The translations under genes and the position numbers were made by a program. The notes beneath the pieces are model-generated. The model had not been told where the DNA came from and did no database searches. It saw only the letters and a program-made list of their open reading frames with translations. Below are positions 7,608 to 15,493 of a stretch of 18,958 bases of DNA, in pieces; within the stretch, counting starts at the first letter, position 1; every line of letters starts with the position of its first letter. Source of the stretch: Candidatus Woesearchaeota archaeon. GTDB taxonomy: Archaea; Nanoarchaeota; Nanoarchaeia; Woesearchaeales; CALCXY01. Location of the stretch: positions 1-18,958 of the forward strand of contig JASMFX010000155.1 of assembly GCA_030751555.1 (NCBI GenBank). The letters run 5' to 3'.

Positions 7608-7709
7608 GGCTTTTGTTTCTGGTTAGGAACTAACCCATTATTTCTCCCCCGTACCCGGGTAAGGGGGAGAAATAATGACCCAAGCTAAGCTTGGACAGAA
7701 ACAAAAGCC
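7608..7709 (+). ncRNA. Cloverleaf element B: candidate structured RNA or DNA four-way junction
   Basis: This 102-nt stretch folds into an outer stem and three hairpins with almost no unpaired linker. The outer stem pairs 7608-7621 with 7696-7709, 14 perfect base pairs. Hairpin 1 (7621-7635) is GGTTAG, loop GAA, CTAACC. Hairpin 2 (7636-7677) is a 21-bp palindrome with one G-A mismatch. Hairpin 3 (7680-7694) is CCAAGC, loop TAA, GCTTGG. The two small hairpins have 3-nt loops. Hairpin 2 shares its core with elements A and C. The layout recalls a tRNA cloverleaf, but there are no tRNA consensus bases, no T-loop and no CCA. No known RNA family was recognised. It may be a separate RNA, the leader of the L15e mRNA, or a DNA cruciform. 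Structure is certain on paper; function is unknown. Confidence 0.65.
7636..7677 (+). repeat. Hairpin element B core (42-nt palindrome)
   Basis: The arms 7636-7656 and 7657-7677 pair at 20 of 21 positions. The only mismatch (G7651-A7662) is six positions from the centre, the same place as in A and C. The core reads CTCCCCC, G, TACCC, then GGGTAAGGGGGAG. The outer arms CATTATTT and AAATAATG are specific to this copy. Confidence 0.85.
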
Positions 7710-7880
7710 GCGAAATAAGTACGTCACAAGAAACTTCCATTAGTCATCAGAATTAACCATGTCCATAAGAATAGATACCTTTTTAAATCAAACAAATTTT
7801 CTAGTTATTAGGAGATGTGGGTAGTAGCTTACCTGAATCCTGAAAGACAGAAAAAAATAAAGTTATGATGGAGGCTTAAA
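7710..7880 (+). other. Intergenic leader region before the L15e gene
   Basis: No gene was found between element B and L15e. It contains a TATA-like CTTTTTAAAT at 7779-7788, which would start a transcript near 7812, and the ribosome-binding site GGAGG at 7870-7874. A leader of about 70 bases, or about 280 if transcription starts upstream of element B, is unusual in a window full of leaderless genes. Confidence 0.5.
7870..7874 (+). promoter_or_regulatory. Ribosome-binding site of the L15e gene
   Basis: GGAGG is followed six bases later by the ATG at 7881. It fixes the start and shows that this mRNA has a leader. Confidence 0.7.
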
Positions 7881-8471
7881 ATGGCAATGTATAAGTATGT
7901 AAGAGATCTTTGGAAACAACCAAAGCAAAACCTTGGAGATCTTTGGAAGCAAAGACTCATTAAATGGAGAAAGGAGCCTTCTACAGTAAGAATAAAAAAA
8001 CCTACAAGAATTGATAGAGCAAGATCATTAGGATATCGTGCTAAAAAAGGATTTGTTATCCTAAGACGGAGAGTTCTTCGAGGAGGCCATAAACGTTATG
8101 ACGTAGGAAGAAGACGCCCTAAAACATCACGACAAAGAATGGTTTTAGAAAAGTCATATCAACAGATAGCAGAAGAACGAGCCAATAAAAATTATCCTAA
8201 CTGTGAGGTTTTGAATTCATACTATGTTGCACAAGATGGAAAATACTATTGGTTTGAGGTAATCCTAGTAGATACTGCATCTCCAAACATTGTTAATGAC
8301 AAGATCATAAAATGGATTTCACAGAAGCAGCATAAGGGAAGAGTCTATCGTGGATTAACATCTGCTGGAAAGAAATCCAGAGGCTTGAGAAACAAGGGCA
8401 AAGGCGCAGAGAGCATTAGGCCATCTAAATCTGCAAGACATAAAATAAAATACAAGAAGCAAGGAAAATAA
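7881..8471 (+). CDS. rpl15e: Large ribosomal subunit protein L15e
   Basis: This 196-residue, very basic protein belongs to the L15e family found in archaea and eukaryotes but not in bacteria. The start [12 protein letters not shown], the central [21 protein letters not shown], read in two parts as [10 protein letters not shown] and [11 protein letters not shown], and the stretch [18 protein letters not shown] are typical. So are [20 protein letters not shown] and the late [19 protein letters not shown]. Length is normal (about 190-200). It binds 23S rRNA in the large subunit. A clear GGAGG site sets the start. It stands next to no other ribosomal protein gene here, as is common for L15e. The unusual element B lies in its upstream region. 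Confidence 0.97.
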   Translation: MAMYKYVRDLWKQPKQNLGDLWKQRLIKWRKEPSTVRIKKPTRIDRARSLGYRAKKGFVILRRRVLRGGHKRYDVGRRRPKTSRQRMVLEKSYQQIAEERANKNYPNCEVLNSYYVAQDGKYYWFEVILVDTASPNIVNDKIIKWISQKQHKGRVYRGLTSAGKKSRGLRNKGKGAESIRPSKSARHKIKYKKQGK

Positions 8472-8485
8472 TGCCGAACGAAAGT

Positions 8486-8493
8486 TTTATAAA
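8486..8493 (+). promoter_or_regulatory. TATA box for the acidic protein gene
   Basis: TTTATAAA lies 28-35 bases before the ATG at 8521, just after L15e ends. The acidic gene may therefore be transcribed separately. A GAGGT at 8501-8505 is too far from the ATG to be a convincing ribosome-binding site. Confidence 0.5.
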
Positions 8494-8520
8494 GAACCAC
8501 GAGGTCAAAATACAATCCAA

Positions 8521-9063
8521 ATGACTGAAGAAACCACGCCCACTGAAGAAAAAGCAGCTTCGGAACCATCAGAATCCGAAGAGCCTGTTGTAGAGGAAGT
8601 AGCTGCTGAGGCATCAGAATCTAAAGAACCTACAGAAGATAGTGATTCTGCAGAGGATGCAGCAGATACAGAAGATAATTCTACTGAAGAAGAGACAGAA
8701 GAGAAAATTCCGGAGGAGCCTAAGGAAGATGACGGTCCAAAGATCCAGGAAGACAATGAAGAGGAAGATGACATGTCTATCTATGGTGATGATTCTGAAG
8801 ATATGGGAAATGATATTGAAGACGAGGATGATCTTGTTGAAAGATCTGATAATGAAGAAGAGACTCCTTCTGAAGAGATTAAGGAAGATGCAGAAGACCT
8901 TGCTGAGGCTGACAGAGTAGAGGAGAAAGAAGAAGTTGAAGAACAGGAAGCTGAAGCAGTAGAGGAAGAGTCCAAAACTGAAGAGAAAGAAGAAGTAAAG
9001 GAATCTGAAGAAAAGAAAGTTGATGAGTCAAAGACTGAGGAAGCCGAAGATAAGAAAGATTAA
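8521..9063 (+). CDS. Highly acidic, glutamate-rich disordered protein
   Basis: The 180 residues are dominated by Glu, Asp, Ser, Thr and Ala, with hardly any aromatic or bulky hydrophobic residues. The exceptions are a small island at about 84-100 (DDMSIYGDDSEDMGN). There is no signal peptide or membrane segment. Composition predicts an unfolded, strongly negative chain. The biased composition also opens false frames on both strands, but the ATG, the upstream TATA box and a start-to-stop frame filled with GAA/GAG codons favour this one. It follows L15e by 49 bases. A role such as binding basic ribosomal or DNA-binding proteins would be plausible, but nothing in the sequence proves it. No family was recognised. 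Confidence 0.7.
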   Translation: MTEETTPTEEKAASEPSESEEPVVEEVAAEASESKEPTEDSDSAEDAADTEDNSTEEETEEKIPEEPKEDDGPKIQEDNEEEDDMSIYGDDSEDMGNDIEDEDDLVERSDNEEETPSEEIKEDAEDLAEADRVEEKEEVEEQEAEAVEEESKTEEKEEVKESEEKKVDESKTEEAEDKKD

Positions 9064-9131
9064 TTCTACTGTTAAGTTAATTCTATTAAAAATAAATTTT
9101 CGGGCGATTATTCTCCCTTATGTACTTTTAC

Positions 9132-9215
9132 TCCTGATCACTCTATGAGTCAATTCTTCTCCCCCTTACCCAAGTATGGGGGAGAAGAATTGAACCTAAC
9201 TATGCCCATTCAGGA
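9132..9215 (-). repeat. Element C: palindrome with flanking hairpin and outer stem
   Basis: The palindrome 9150-9193 pairs outward from the centre, except for two central pairs and a T-T mismatch (9166/9177) six positions from the centre. On the minus strand its core reads CTCCCCC, A, TACTT, then GGGTAAGGGGGAG, close to A and B. Next to it, without a linker, is a small hairpin ACTC-TAT-GAGT (9140-9150). An outer stem TCCTGA/TCAGGA (9132-9137 with 9210-9215) encloses both. The arrangement mirrors element B but has only one side hairpin. A TATA-like TATATAAA read on the minus strand begins beside the outer stem, too close for the RNA start to include that stem's right arm. Confidence 0.75.
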
Positions 9216-9219
9216 TAAA

Positions 9220-9227
9220 TTTATATA
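9220..9227 (+). promoter_or_regulatory. TATA box for the small cysteine-rich gene
   Basis: TTTATATA lies 25-32 bases before the ATG at 9252, the leaderless distance used by many genes here. This is the main support for that short gene. Confidence 0.6.
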
Positions 9228-9251
9228 CTACAACCAATACATAAATCTATT

Positions 9252-9380
9252 ATGGACATTAAAATGGTTAAGTATCAGGATGATGAATGCTTTGGTAAAC
9301 ACCATGATGAGATTGACCAGTGCAAAGCCTGTTGGATCAAAGATGCTTGTTTAATAACTTATAAGAATCGAGATAAATAA
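9252..9380 (+). CDS. 42-residue cysteine-rich (zinc-ribbon-like) protein
   Basis: The frame from ATG at 9252 to TAA at 9378 encodes 42 residues. Cysteines are at 13, 24, 27 and 33, in ECFGKHHDEIDQCKACW followed by IKDACLITY. The spacing C-x10-C-x2-C-x5-C with CFG at the first cysteine resembles short zinc- or iron-sulfur-binding modules of the form CFG...C..C.....C found in small archaeal, bacterial and phage proteins; that likeness is from memory. A leaderless-distance TATA box supports the start. An overlapping longer frame from 9145 runs through palindrome C and lacks such features, so it was not accepted. The function is unknown; nucleic-acid binding would be a guess. Confidence 0.65.
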   Translation: MDIKMVKYQDDECFGKHHDEIDQCKACWIKDACLITYKNRDK

Positions 9381-9398
9381 AGAATTCTAATAGAAAAT

Positions 9399-11741
9399 CT
9401 ACTTCCCCTTTCGCTCTCTATGCTGCTCTAATCTTTCTTTACGTATTGTCTCAGCAGTAGCCTTTACCTTGTCATAAGTAGGATGATCTTCCCTGATTTG
9501 CTTAAGATACTGTTTTACAGCCCTATTTATTCCCCACTCAGTTCTGTATCTATCTTTAAAGCCTATTCCTTCCAAAACCCTATCATATCTCCGCTCTTCA
9601 GGAGTTGGTCCTGGAGGTTTTGGAGGTGGAGGATTAACAATATCAGCAACCGCACCATCATAATACTCAAAGTTTTCTCGTGCCCAATCCTGTCTTCTCT
9701 CATCACGACGATAGAGTTCCATTGAGCAATCTCTTAGGAGAGCTAAATGCTCTCGCATCTTAGCTTCTTTCTCATCTTTAGGCATATCTCCAAGTGAATC
9801 ATATAACTTTTGTAGTTCTCTTTTAGGAATTTCACCAGGACTATTTAAGAAAAAAGTCTCATCCTCCTCCATAACATAGAAACGAGTCTTTCCTCCTAAA
9901 CCCGGACGTCTGCTGAATCCCTCTGGATCTGACTTTCCATCGTTAAATAATAGCTCTCCGGATGCCCTGATAAGATGAACAGCCTCCTTTCTGCTTAAGG
10001 CCTTGGGATCTTTATTAAGATCATAATGACATATATCATCATAAATACTCCAACTAGAACCCATTGCTGTGCGAATCTCCATCTCCTCGCCTCTGTCTGC
10101 ATACATTTTCTCTAGTTCACTGTAGCGAGCTAAGAGTGCCTCCTTAACTGCCCTCGTTCTCTTAATAGGATCTTCAATATCATCGTACTTATCGAACAGT
10201 CCTTGGATAGCACGTGTTGGATCCTCTCCTCTTTCATTAATAAAATATGCAATAGGATCCTGTTTAGGAGCTTTTTTAACTAGCTCATCATGAGTCTCAA
10301 AAGCAAAATGCAACCTATTGTCAAGTAATCTATAAAGAGATTTTTCATCAGCGCCTTCCTTACCTTTTTCAGCTCTGTAATCAGCTCGAATCGCTTCCTT
10401 TACAGCTTCAGTTCTTTTAGCAATGCTCTTTATATCTTTGTTTTCCTCAAATAACTTGGCAACATACTCTCCAGCCACTCGCATTAGATTTGCATCAGGA
10501 TCTACAACGTTATCCTGATCTGATTCAAGCTTAAGTTCAATAGGAGCCTCAATGTCTGTCATAGGACCTCCAAGAGCTTCAAAAATAATATCAAGCTCTC
10601 TGGACTTAGTATTGCCCTTGTAGGTAAGAACCTCTTCAAGGTCTCTATCGCCTGCAACCTTTGCAGCTTCTATTTTAGGATCATACTCTGCTTTGATATC
10701 TGCTCTTGCACGCCAGTAAGCCTTTGCAAGAGATACCTCATCGTCACCTGCATTAAGAAAATGCCATAGAAGGTCTCTTGTGACCTCTGCCCTATCATCG
10801 AGAAGGAACAATTGACCTGTTGAGATGGCAGAGGTCAGATTTCCATCTGCATAGCGAGACTCAACATCCCCTATTTTTGTAGGAAAAGTTTGATTTCTTG
10901 GATCACTACGATATGTCCTAGGATTAAACAATCCTCCCCGTCTATCATACTCAATATCGAGTTGGATTAACTGGTTTTTTAGATTATCTAGCCTTAGCGC
11001 AGTAATTTCTTCGTCTGCTTCATTTCTCATAACTCTAACATGATCAAAGTAGATTTCCTCAGCTGCCTTTAGTCTCGCAACATTCAGAGCTCTATTTTCT
11101 TCTGGAGCTATGCCCTCAAAAAATGGAGCGATCCTCTCCTGAAAACTTGCGAGGCTTGGTCGATCCATAAACTTTCCTTCACCCGCTGCCTCTCTTTGAT
11201 AGGTTATTTTGTCGTCAAGAAGTCTCGAAACAACTTCCGAATTAGAGAGGACATCATTAGGATTAAGCCAACGACCCATAACACGCTGTGGCAATTCCAT
11301 TGGAAAGGCCATTGCTTTGTAGACATCATCGGGTCCTGGTTCAGTAGCATTAATTGGTGAATCTATATTCGTCTTAAGCTCATGTGCAACCCTCATATCA
11401 ACCTGACGTTGTAAGGTTTCAGTATATCTCCACTTCATGTAATTTCTACACTCTGCATGATTCAATTCGTAACCAGAAATACTAAATCCTAGATCGAAAT
11501 CTTCGATAAACCTTTGCGCCTCTTTGATACTCTTTATCAAGTCTTGTGGAGTCCCATCGAAATCCTGAAAGAATTGTCGCATGTGACCCTCAAAATGGGA
11601 TTTATCTCGTATAAAATACTCTGATTCCTTGCCATTATGTTTCCATATTAACTTTTGAGGGATCTCACGATCTCCAAAAATATTCCCAACCACAGCGAAT
11701 TTATTAGCAACAACCTCATCGACTATGCCATCGGCATTCAT
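9399..11741 (-). CDS. 780-residue charged repeat protein, possibly 5'-truncated
   Basis: This soluble, charged helical protein contains a repeated unit at about 318-372, 421-490 and 511-580. Units show the pattern R-x-x-AVKEAI-x-x-x-YRAEK, then SLYRLLDNRLHFAF, or AVKEALLARY then SIYDDICHYDL. A proline linker PPPPKPPGPTP (704-714) leads to a last helical domain. The 650-residue protein at 16102-18054 carries a similar unit. The listed start lies inside a 46-bp repeat and begins MNADGIVDEV, half of an EF-hand-type loop also found at the end of the upstream regulator. Upstream, the same frame reads IIIKIIEGLD back to the stop of the preceding gene, so the true N-terminus may be lost. Another possible start is Met54. 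The family was not recognised. Confidence 0.7.
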   Translation of the reverse strand: MNADGIVDEVVANKFAVVGNIFGDREIPQKLIWKHNGKESEYFIRDKSHFEGHMRQFFQDFDGTPQDLIKSIKEAQRFIEDFDLGFSISGYELNHAECRNYMKWRYTETLQRQVDMRVAHELKTNIDSPINATEPGPDDVYKAMAFPMELPQRVMGRWLNPNDVLSNSEVVSRLLDDKITYQREAAGEGKFMDRPSLASFQERIAPFFEGIAPEENRALNVARLKAAEEIYFDHVRVMRNEADEEITALRLDNLKNQLIQLDIEYDRRGGLFNPRTYRSDPRNQTFPTKIGDVESRYADGNLTSAISTGQLFLLDDRAEVTRDLLWHFLNAGDDEVSLAKAYWRARADIKAEYDPKIEAAKVAGDRDLEEVLTYKGNTKSRELDIIFEALGGPMTDIEAPIELKLESDQDNVVDPDANLMRVAGEYVAKLFEENKDIKSIAKRTEAVKEAIRADYRAEKGKEGADEKSLYRLLDNRLHFAFETHDELVKKAPKQDPIAYFINERGEDPTRAIQGLFDKYDDIEDPIKRTRAVKEALLARYSELEKMYADRGEEMEIRTAMGSSWSIYDDICHYDLNKDPKALSRKEAVHLIRASGELLFNDGKSDPEGFSRRPGLGGKTRFYVMEEDETFFLNSPGEIPKRELQKLYDSLGDMPKDEKEAKMREHLALLRDCSMELYRRDERRQDWARENFEYYDGAVADIVNPPPPKPPGPTPEERRYDRVLEGIGFKDRYRTEWGINRAVKQYLKQIREDHPTYDKVKATAETIRKERLEQHRERKGK

Positions 11742-11756
11742 GTCAAGGCCTTCTAT
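11711..11756 (-). repeat. 46-bp direct repeat, copy 1
   Basis: It matches 14570-14615 at 41 of 46 bases, in the same orientation. It encodes IEGLDMNADGIVDEV. Two of the five differences are silent third-position changes. It forms the very start of the 780-residue reading frame. Confidence 0.85.
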
Positions 11757-11771
11757 TATTTTAATTATTAT

Positions 11772-14554
11772 CTAAGCAGCCATACTTCCTGCATACCAAT
11801 CTGAAGCTATTATTGTGGACACCTTTCCAGTACTTGAAGTTTTAGTTTTGCATTTTTTTGCTAGATGTTGAACAAAGACCTTAAAGACAGTATCCAAGTC
11901 AAGTTCCATATTAGTATAATATGTTTGAAATCTAAGGATTTTTCCATTATCATTCATAGCTAATAGTACACGTCCAAGGATCTTTCCATTATGCTCAGCC
12001 CAGACAACACGTTTATTGACATCAACGGCATTTGTAATTGTTTCTCCTCCATAACTTCCATCAAGAGAGAGACAGCTACCAGAAACTTTTTCTCCCATTT
12101 GGAGTACTTTCAAGGGATTAAGTTCGATATACACCTTAACTTTATTTATTCCTTTTAAATTTTCTCCCTCTTTTTTTAACCCTTTAATAATATTTATATT
12201 TTTTTTGATATCTGCCTTCTTGTCATCATCTAGCTTCTTTAATTCTTCATTAATGAAGGTTTCTGATTCACAATCTTGATCTGACATTTGTATACCTTCT
12301 TGTTGAAACTTATTCCTAATCTCCTGAATATTTTTTTGAATTAATCTCATTCTCTGTTTCTTATTAGATATTTCTTCTATAGGTAATATTTCTTCCCAAC
12401 CGTACAGCCAAGGTTTCATATTAATTCCTTTAGAGTTCATGTTTTCAATGAAAATCTTATTTCGAGGATCTATGTAAGGAAAACTTTTCTCAACTTCTTT
12501 TTCAGGATAACAGTTTCCAATTCCAATATTTAACATCAGCAATTTAGCTTTTTCCTTTCCATTTTTCTTTGCAATTATTAAACAAGTGGTTAAATCATCG
12601 AGATATTTTTCTTCAATCTCTTTGTTAAGGTTTTGTTTGCAGAAATGGTACCAATTTTCATTAATATTAGCTGTAGTTAGATGATCAAGATAAGTAATTA
12701 ACAGGGGGTGATTGTGTTTATTATTTTCTCCCTTGCAATGTTTCTGCGACTGAGGTTATGATCTGATAGATCTTCTACCATTCTTCTAAATTTTTCAATC
12801 TTGTTCTTATCAGGAATTAATCCTAATTTTTTAGGTTCTTTTTTTCCAAGTAAAAATGCATAAACTCTAACCAACTCTTGTTTCTTATTATCAGATGGAA
12901 ATTCTTCTGGTTCTAAGCGTAGAAGACTCGTTAATCTAGTAAATTGTAATATATCCTTACTTAGAGATATTTTTAGTAATGATATTTTACGGGCACTTCT
13001 TAGAAAAGTGAATAAGAATGAAGGCTGATTTTCCATTAAAAAATAAATAAAATCTGAATATCTACGAAGGATGCTTCTAGGTATTTTTTCAAAATGCATT
13101 AAAACATTCATTTTTTGTTTGCTATTTTTTATTTTCCCAGTAACAAAAGATACGAGGATTTTCCATTTTTCTTTGGCTCTCTCTTTTTGATTCTCGTCAA
13201 GAGTTAAGATTTCTTTGGGATGGTCCTTTTTTTCACTGTCTTGCTTTTCAAGTAATTTGATTTTTGCCGCAAGATCATTTACAACGAGTTTATATTTAAA
13301 TTCTTGAATTAATCCAGAATCTAAAACACTTGGAAGTGCATTAAGAAAAAAAGTAGATGATTCCTTACGAGTAGAGTGGGACATATTAATAATATCTTTT
13401 ACTAACTGGGGCCAAAATTGATTGTCAATTATTCCTAATTGCATAATACGAGGAAATCCTTGATTAAAAAAAGAATATCCATATCTTTCGGTAGCACTCG
13501 ACAATTTTATTATATCATCTATTATTTGGAACCAGGAATTTTCATTGATTATTCCTGAGTTGACAATTAATGGGAGAACTTTTATAAATAATGGTATCCT
13601 TATATCATTAGATGTTACACCTGACACTTTATTAGGTATTAACTCTAATTTTTGAAGTCCTTCTACGATCATACTCCAACCCTTTGTTTTCGGAAAGTCT
13701 ACTCTTTGCAATTCAATTAATGTATTGGAAAAGAGATAATTTGAAGAGTTACCGAACGTTTTTGCCAACAAGATTAAACCAGGCCAGTATTGCATCTCCA
13801 GTAAACCATGTTCCTTCAGTTCCTGAAATCCCTTCCTAAAGATAGTCTTCGAATAACTGACATTTTTCAATATTATTATAAATCCTTTTACAATTTCTGA
13901 CCAGTTCTCATTCCGTAATAAACCTGATCCGAAGCAATTTCGTAGACCGAATATGACTCCAGAAATTTGATAATCATCAACATATCGAACAATATCAATT
14001 AAACCACTCCAGTATTTCGTATTTATAAGTCCAAATTGCCTAAAATGTAATAATGTATCACAAAAATTAATACTATCATTACTAGGAATAGCTTCAAGTA
14101 TAATCCTAAGATCTCCAGGGTGTTGTGCCATAAATCTGGCTTCTTCTGAATACCTGATTATTGGAAACCCATTTCTTTTTAATATTTGCATTCCTACGCC
14201 GTATAGTTTGTATGCTAATAGATCATGGACAAGTTTATCTAGATAATAATTCAACCTTTCAACTTCTTTTGGGTCACGTTTCTTTAGGTCAGCTTCCGCT
14301 TTTTCACGGTTTATACCTTTGTGGTGGGCAGCTTGAGCATATTCTAATAATACAAGCCATTCATTCATACCTTGAGAAGTAAAATTGTGTTCATCTCTAA
14401 GTTCTTTTAGATCATTTACTAAGGCATCTACATCCTCTACTCTTTTATTATCATCCCACCAGGAAAGCCCATAATTATCTAATTTATGGTCTGTTATATC
14501 TTTTCCAATATCCTTTAAAGTTCTATGAACTTTTTCAAGTCTTTCTTTTTCCAT
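11772..14554 (-). pseudogene. Frameshifted gene for a solenoid protein of about 927 residues
   Basis: Two open frames, 12698-14572 and 11772-12542, are halves of one gene. The first ends TITPC-stop just after a C5 run (12704-12708 as G on the plus strand). Adding one C continues it as TPLLITYLDHLTTANINENW through 51 otherwise untranslated codons into the second half. The N-terminal half is helical and has about six repeats of 38-40 residues (about 180-430), such as GLINTKYWSGLIDIVRYV and GIIDNQFWPQLVKDIINMS, a likely alpha-solenoid. The C-terminal domain contains GSCLSLDG, NAVDVNKRVVW, GKILGRVLLA and SDWYAG and resembles a C-terminal module of uncharacterised bacterial and archaeal proteins; its role is unknown. 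The ATG at 14554 follows the regulator's stop by one base; TTG at 14572 is an alternative. A sequencing error is possible. Confidence 0.8.
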
Positions 14555-14555
14555 T

Positions 14556-15467
14556 TTATTCCAAAAACTCAACCTCGTCGACTATGCCATCTGCATTCAT
14601 GTCTATTCCTTCTATAACTTTAGCAAATGTTTTGGGTTGATAAATATTTCCTTTTAGGATTTCTTTGAAGTGTTTTAGGAAGGCAATAATACAGGTTCTA
14701 GTTCCTGTGTTTCTTTTACCAGCTATTAGTAGAATGCTTTTCTTTTTGTTGAATGGTGAGTGGATTTTTGTAATTATACCAATGGTGTCTGAGTGATATT
14801 CTTTTTTTGAGATTGTTGAATGGAGGGTATAGTTTTCTTTTTTTATGAATTTTATGGGAAGGCGGGAGTTTATTTTTTCTGTTATGGTATTGACTACTGG
14901 ACCACCAATTAAAATAAGATTATTTTGGAGGTCTTCTTGTCGTGTTTCCGTGTCAAGTTTAACGTTTAATTTCGGTAGGTAGTTCAAATAGGATCCTAGA
15001 AATAAGGCAAGGTCTATTGCATAGTAGCCATCTCGAGATCTTGCTTTTTCAGGACCGTGAGGATCTGGTGAGCCTACAATAATTGAGGCGTTTAATTGAC
15101 CCTCTTCGATAAAGGGTTCTAGAAATGCTTTTTCTTCTTTCTTGGGTTCTGTGATGTGTTTTGAGGCTTGAAATTCTTTGAATTTTATGATAAAAGCAGG
15201 TTGTTTGAGTTTGTAGATATGGGCTGGAGTGCCTCCTATGATTTTCGTTTCTGTTTGTTCGATAATATTTGCTTTCTCTAGTTTTCTAATGTGGTAATAT
15301 ACTTTTTGTTCATGCACTTGGAGTGTTTTGGCTATTTGTTTAGGATATGTTGGTTTGTGGGAGAGCGATTTCAGGATAGATTGAGCAAGTTTAGAAGAGA
15401 GAGATTTAGCTTGATTTGGTGTAAGTTCTTTTGCTGGAAGCGATTGATCGTCTTGGATTACATACAT
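14556..15467 (-). CDS. Winged-helix regulator fused to an S-layer-like region with EF-hand-type loop
   Basis: This 303-residue protein begins with an ArsR-like winged helix (about 18-90): PKQIAKTLQVHEQKVYYHIR is the recognition region, followed by RKLEKANIIE and a wing ending HIYKLK. The rest (about 125-275) has alternating strands and helices, with NLILIGGPVVNTITEKI (183-199) and SILLIAGKRNTGTRTCIIAF (244-263). These resemble the paired G-G-P-x-x-N and A-G-x-x-x-x-G-T motifs of archaeal S-layer C-terminal domains. The last 20 residues hold a 12-residue calcium-type loop, DMNADGIVDEVE (289-300), with Asp, Asn, Asp, Asp and Glu at positions 1, 3, 5, 9 and 12. There is no membrane segment, so it is probably cytoplasmic. 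It heads a minus-strand operon and probably controls it and the divergent gene. Confidence 0.8.
   Translation of the reverse strand: MYVIQDDQSLPAKELTPNQAKSLSSKLAQSILKSLSHKPTYPKQIAKTLQVHEQKVYYHIRKLEKANIIEQTETKIIGGTPAHIYKLKQPAFIIKFKEFQASKHITEPKKEEKAFLEPFIEEGQLNASIIVGSPDPHGPEKARSRDGYYAIDLALFLGSYLNYLPKLNVKLDTETRQEDLQNNLILIGGPVVNTITEKINSRLPIKFIKKENYTLHSTISKKEYHSDTIGIITKIHSPFNKKKSILLIAGKRNTGTRTCIIAFLKHFKEILKGNIYQPKTFAKVIEGIDMNADGIVDEVEFLE
14570..14615 (-). repeat. 46-bp direct repeat, copy 2
   Basis: It partners 11711-11756 (41 of 46 identical). It encodes IEGIDMNADGIVDEV near the end of the winged-helix protein; the first codons of the frameshifted gene follow within 16 bases. The two copies bracket that gene exactly. 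Confidence 0.85.
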
Positions 15468-15493
15468 CTTACTAGTAATAAATTATTTTTAGT

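Noticed and set aside
7608..7709. Element B as a tRNA or tRNA-like pseudogene
   Set aside because: It has a cloverleaf shape, but the middle arm is 21 bp, the loops are 3 nt, and no T-loop, D-loop or acceptor features match.
8505..8975. Serine-rich open frames on the strand opposite the acidic protein
   Set aside because: Strings of GAA, GAG and TCT codons open the complementary frames automatically; the plus-strand gene explains them.
9145..9354. Open frame of 69 codons on the plus strand
   Set aside because: It runs straight through palindrome C, has no TATA box or ribosome-binding site at a suitable distance, and overlaps the better-supported 42-residue gene in another frame.
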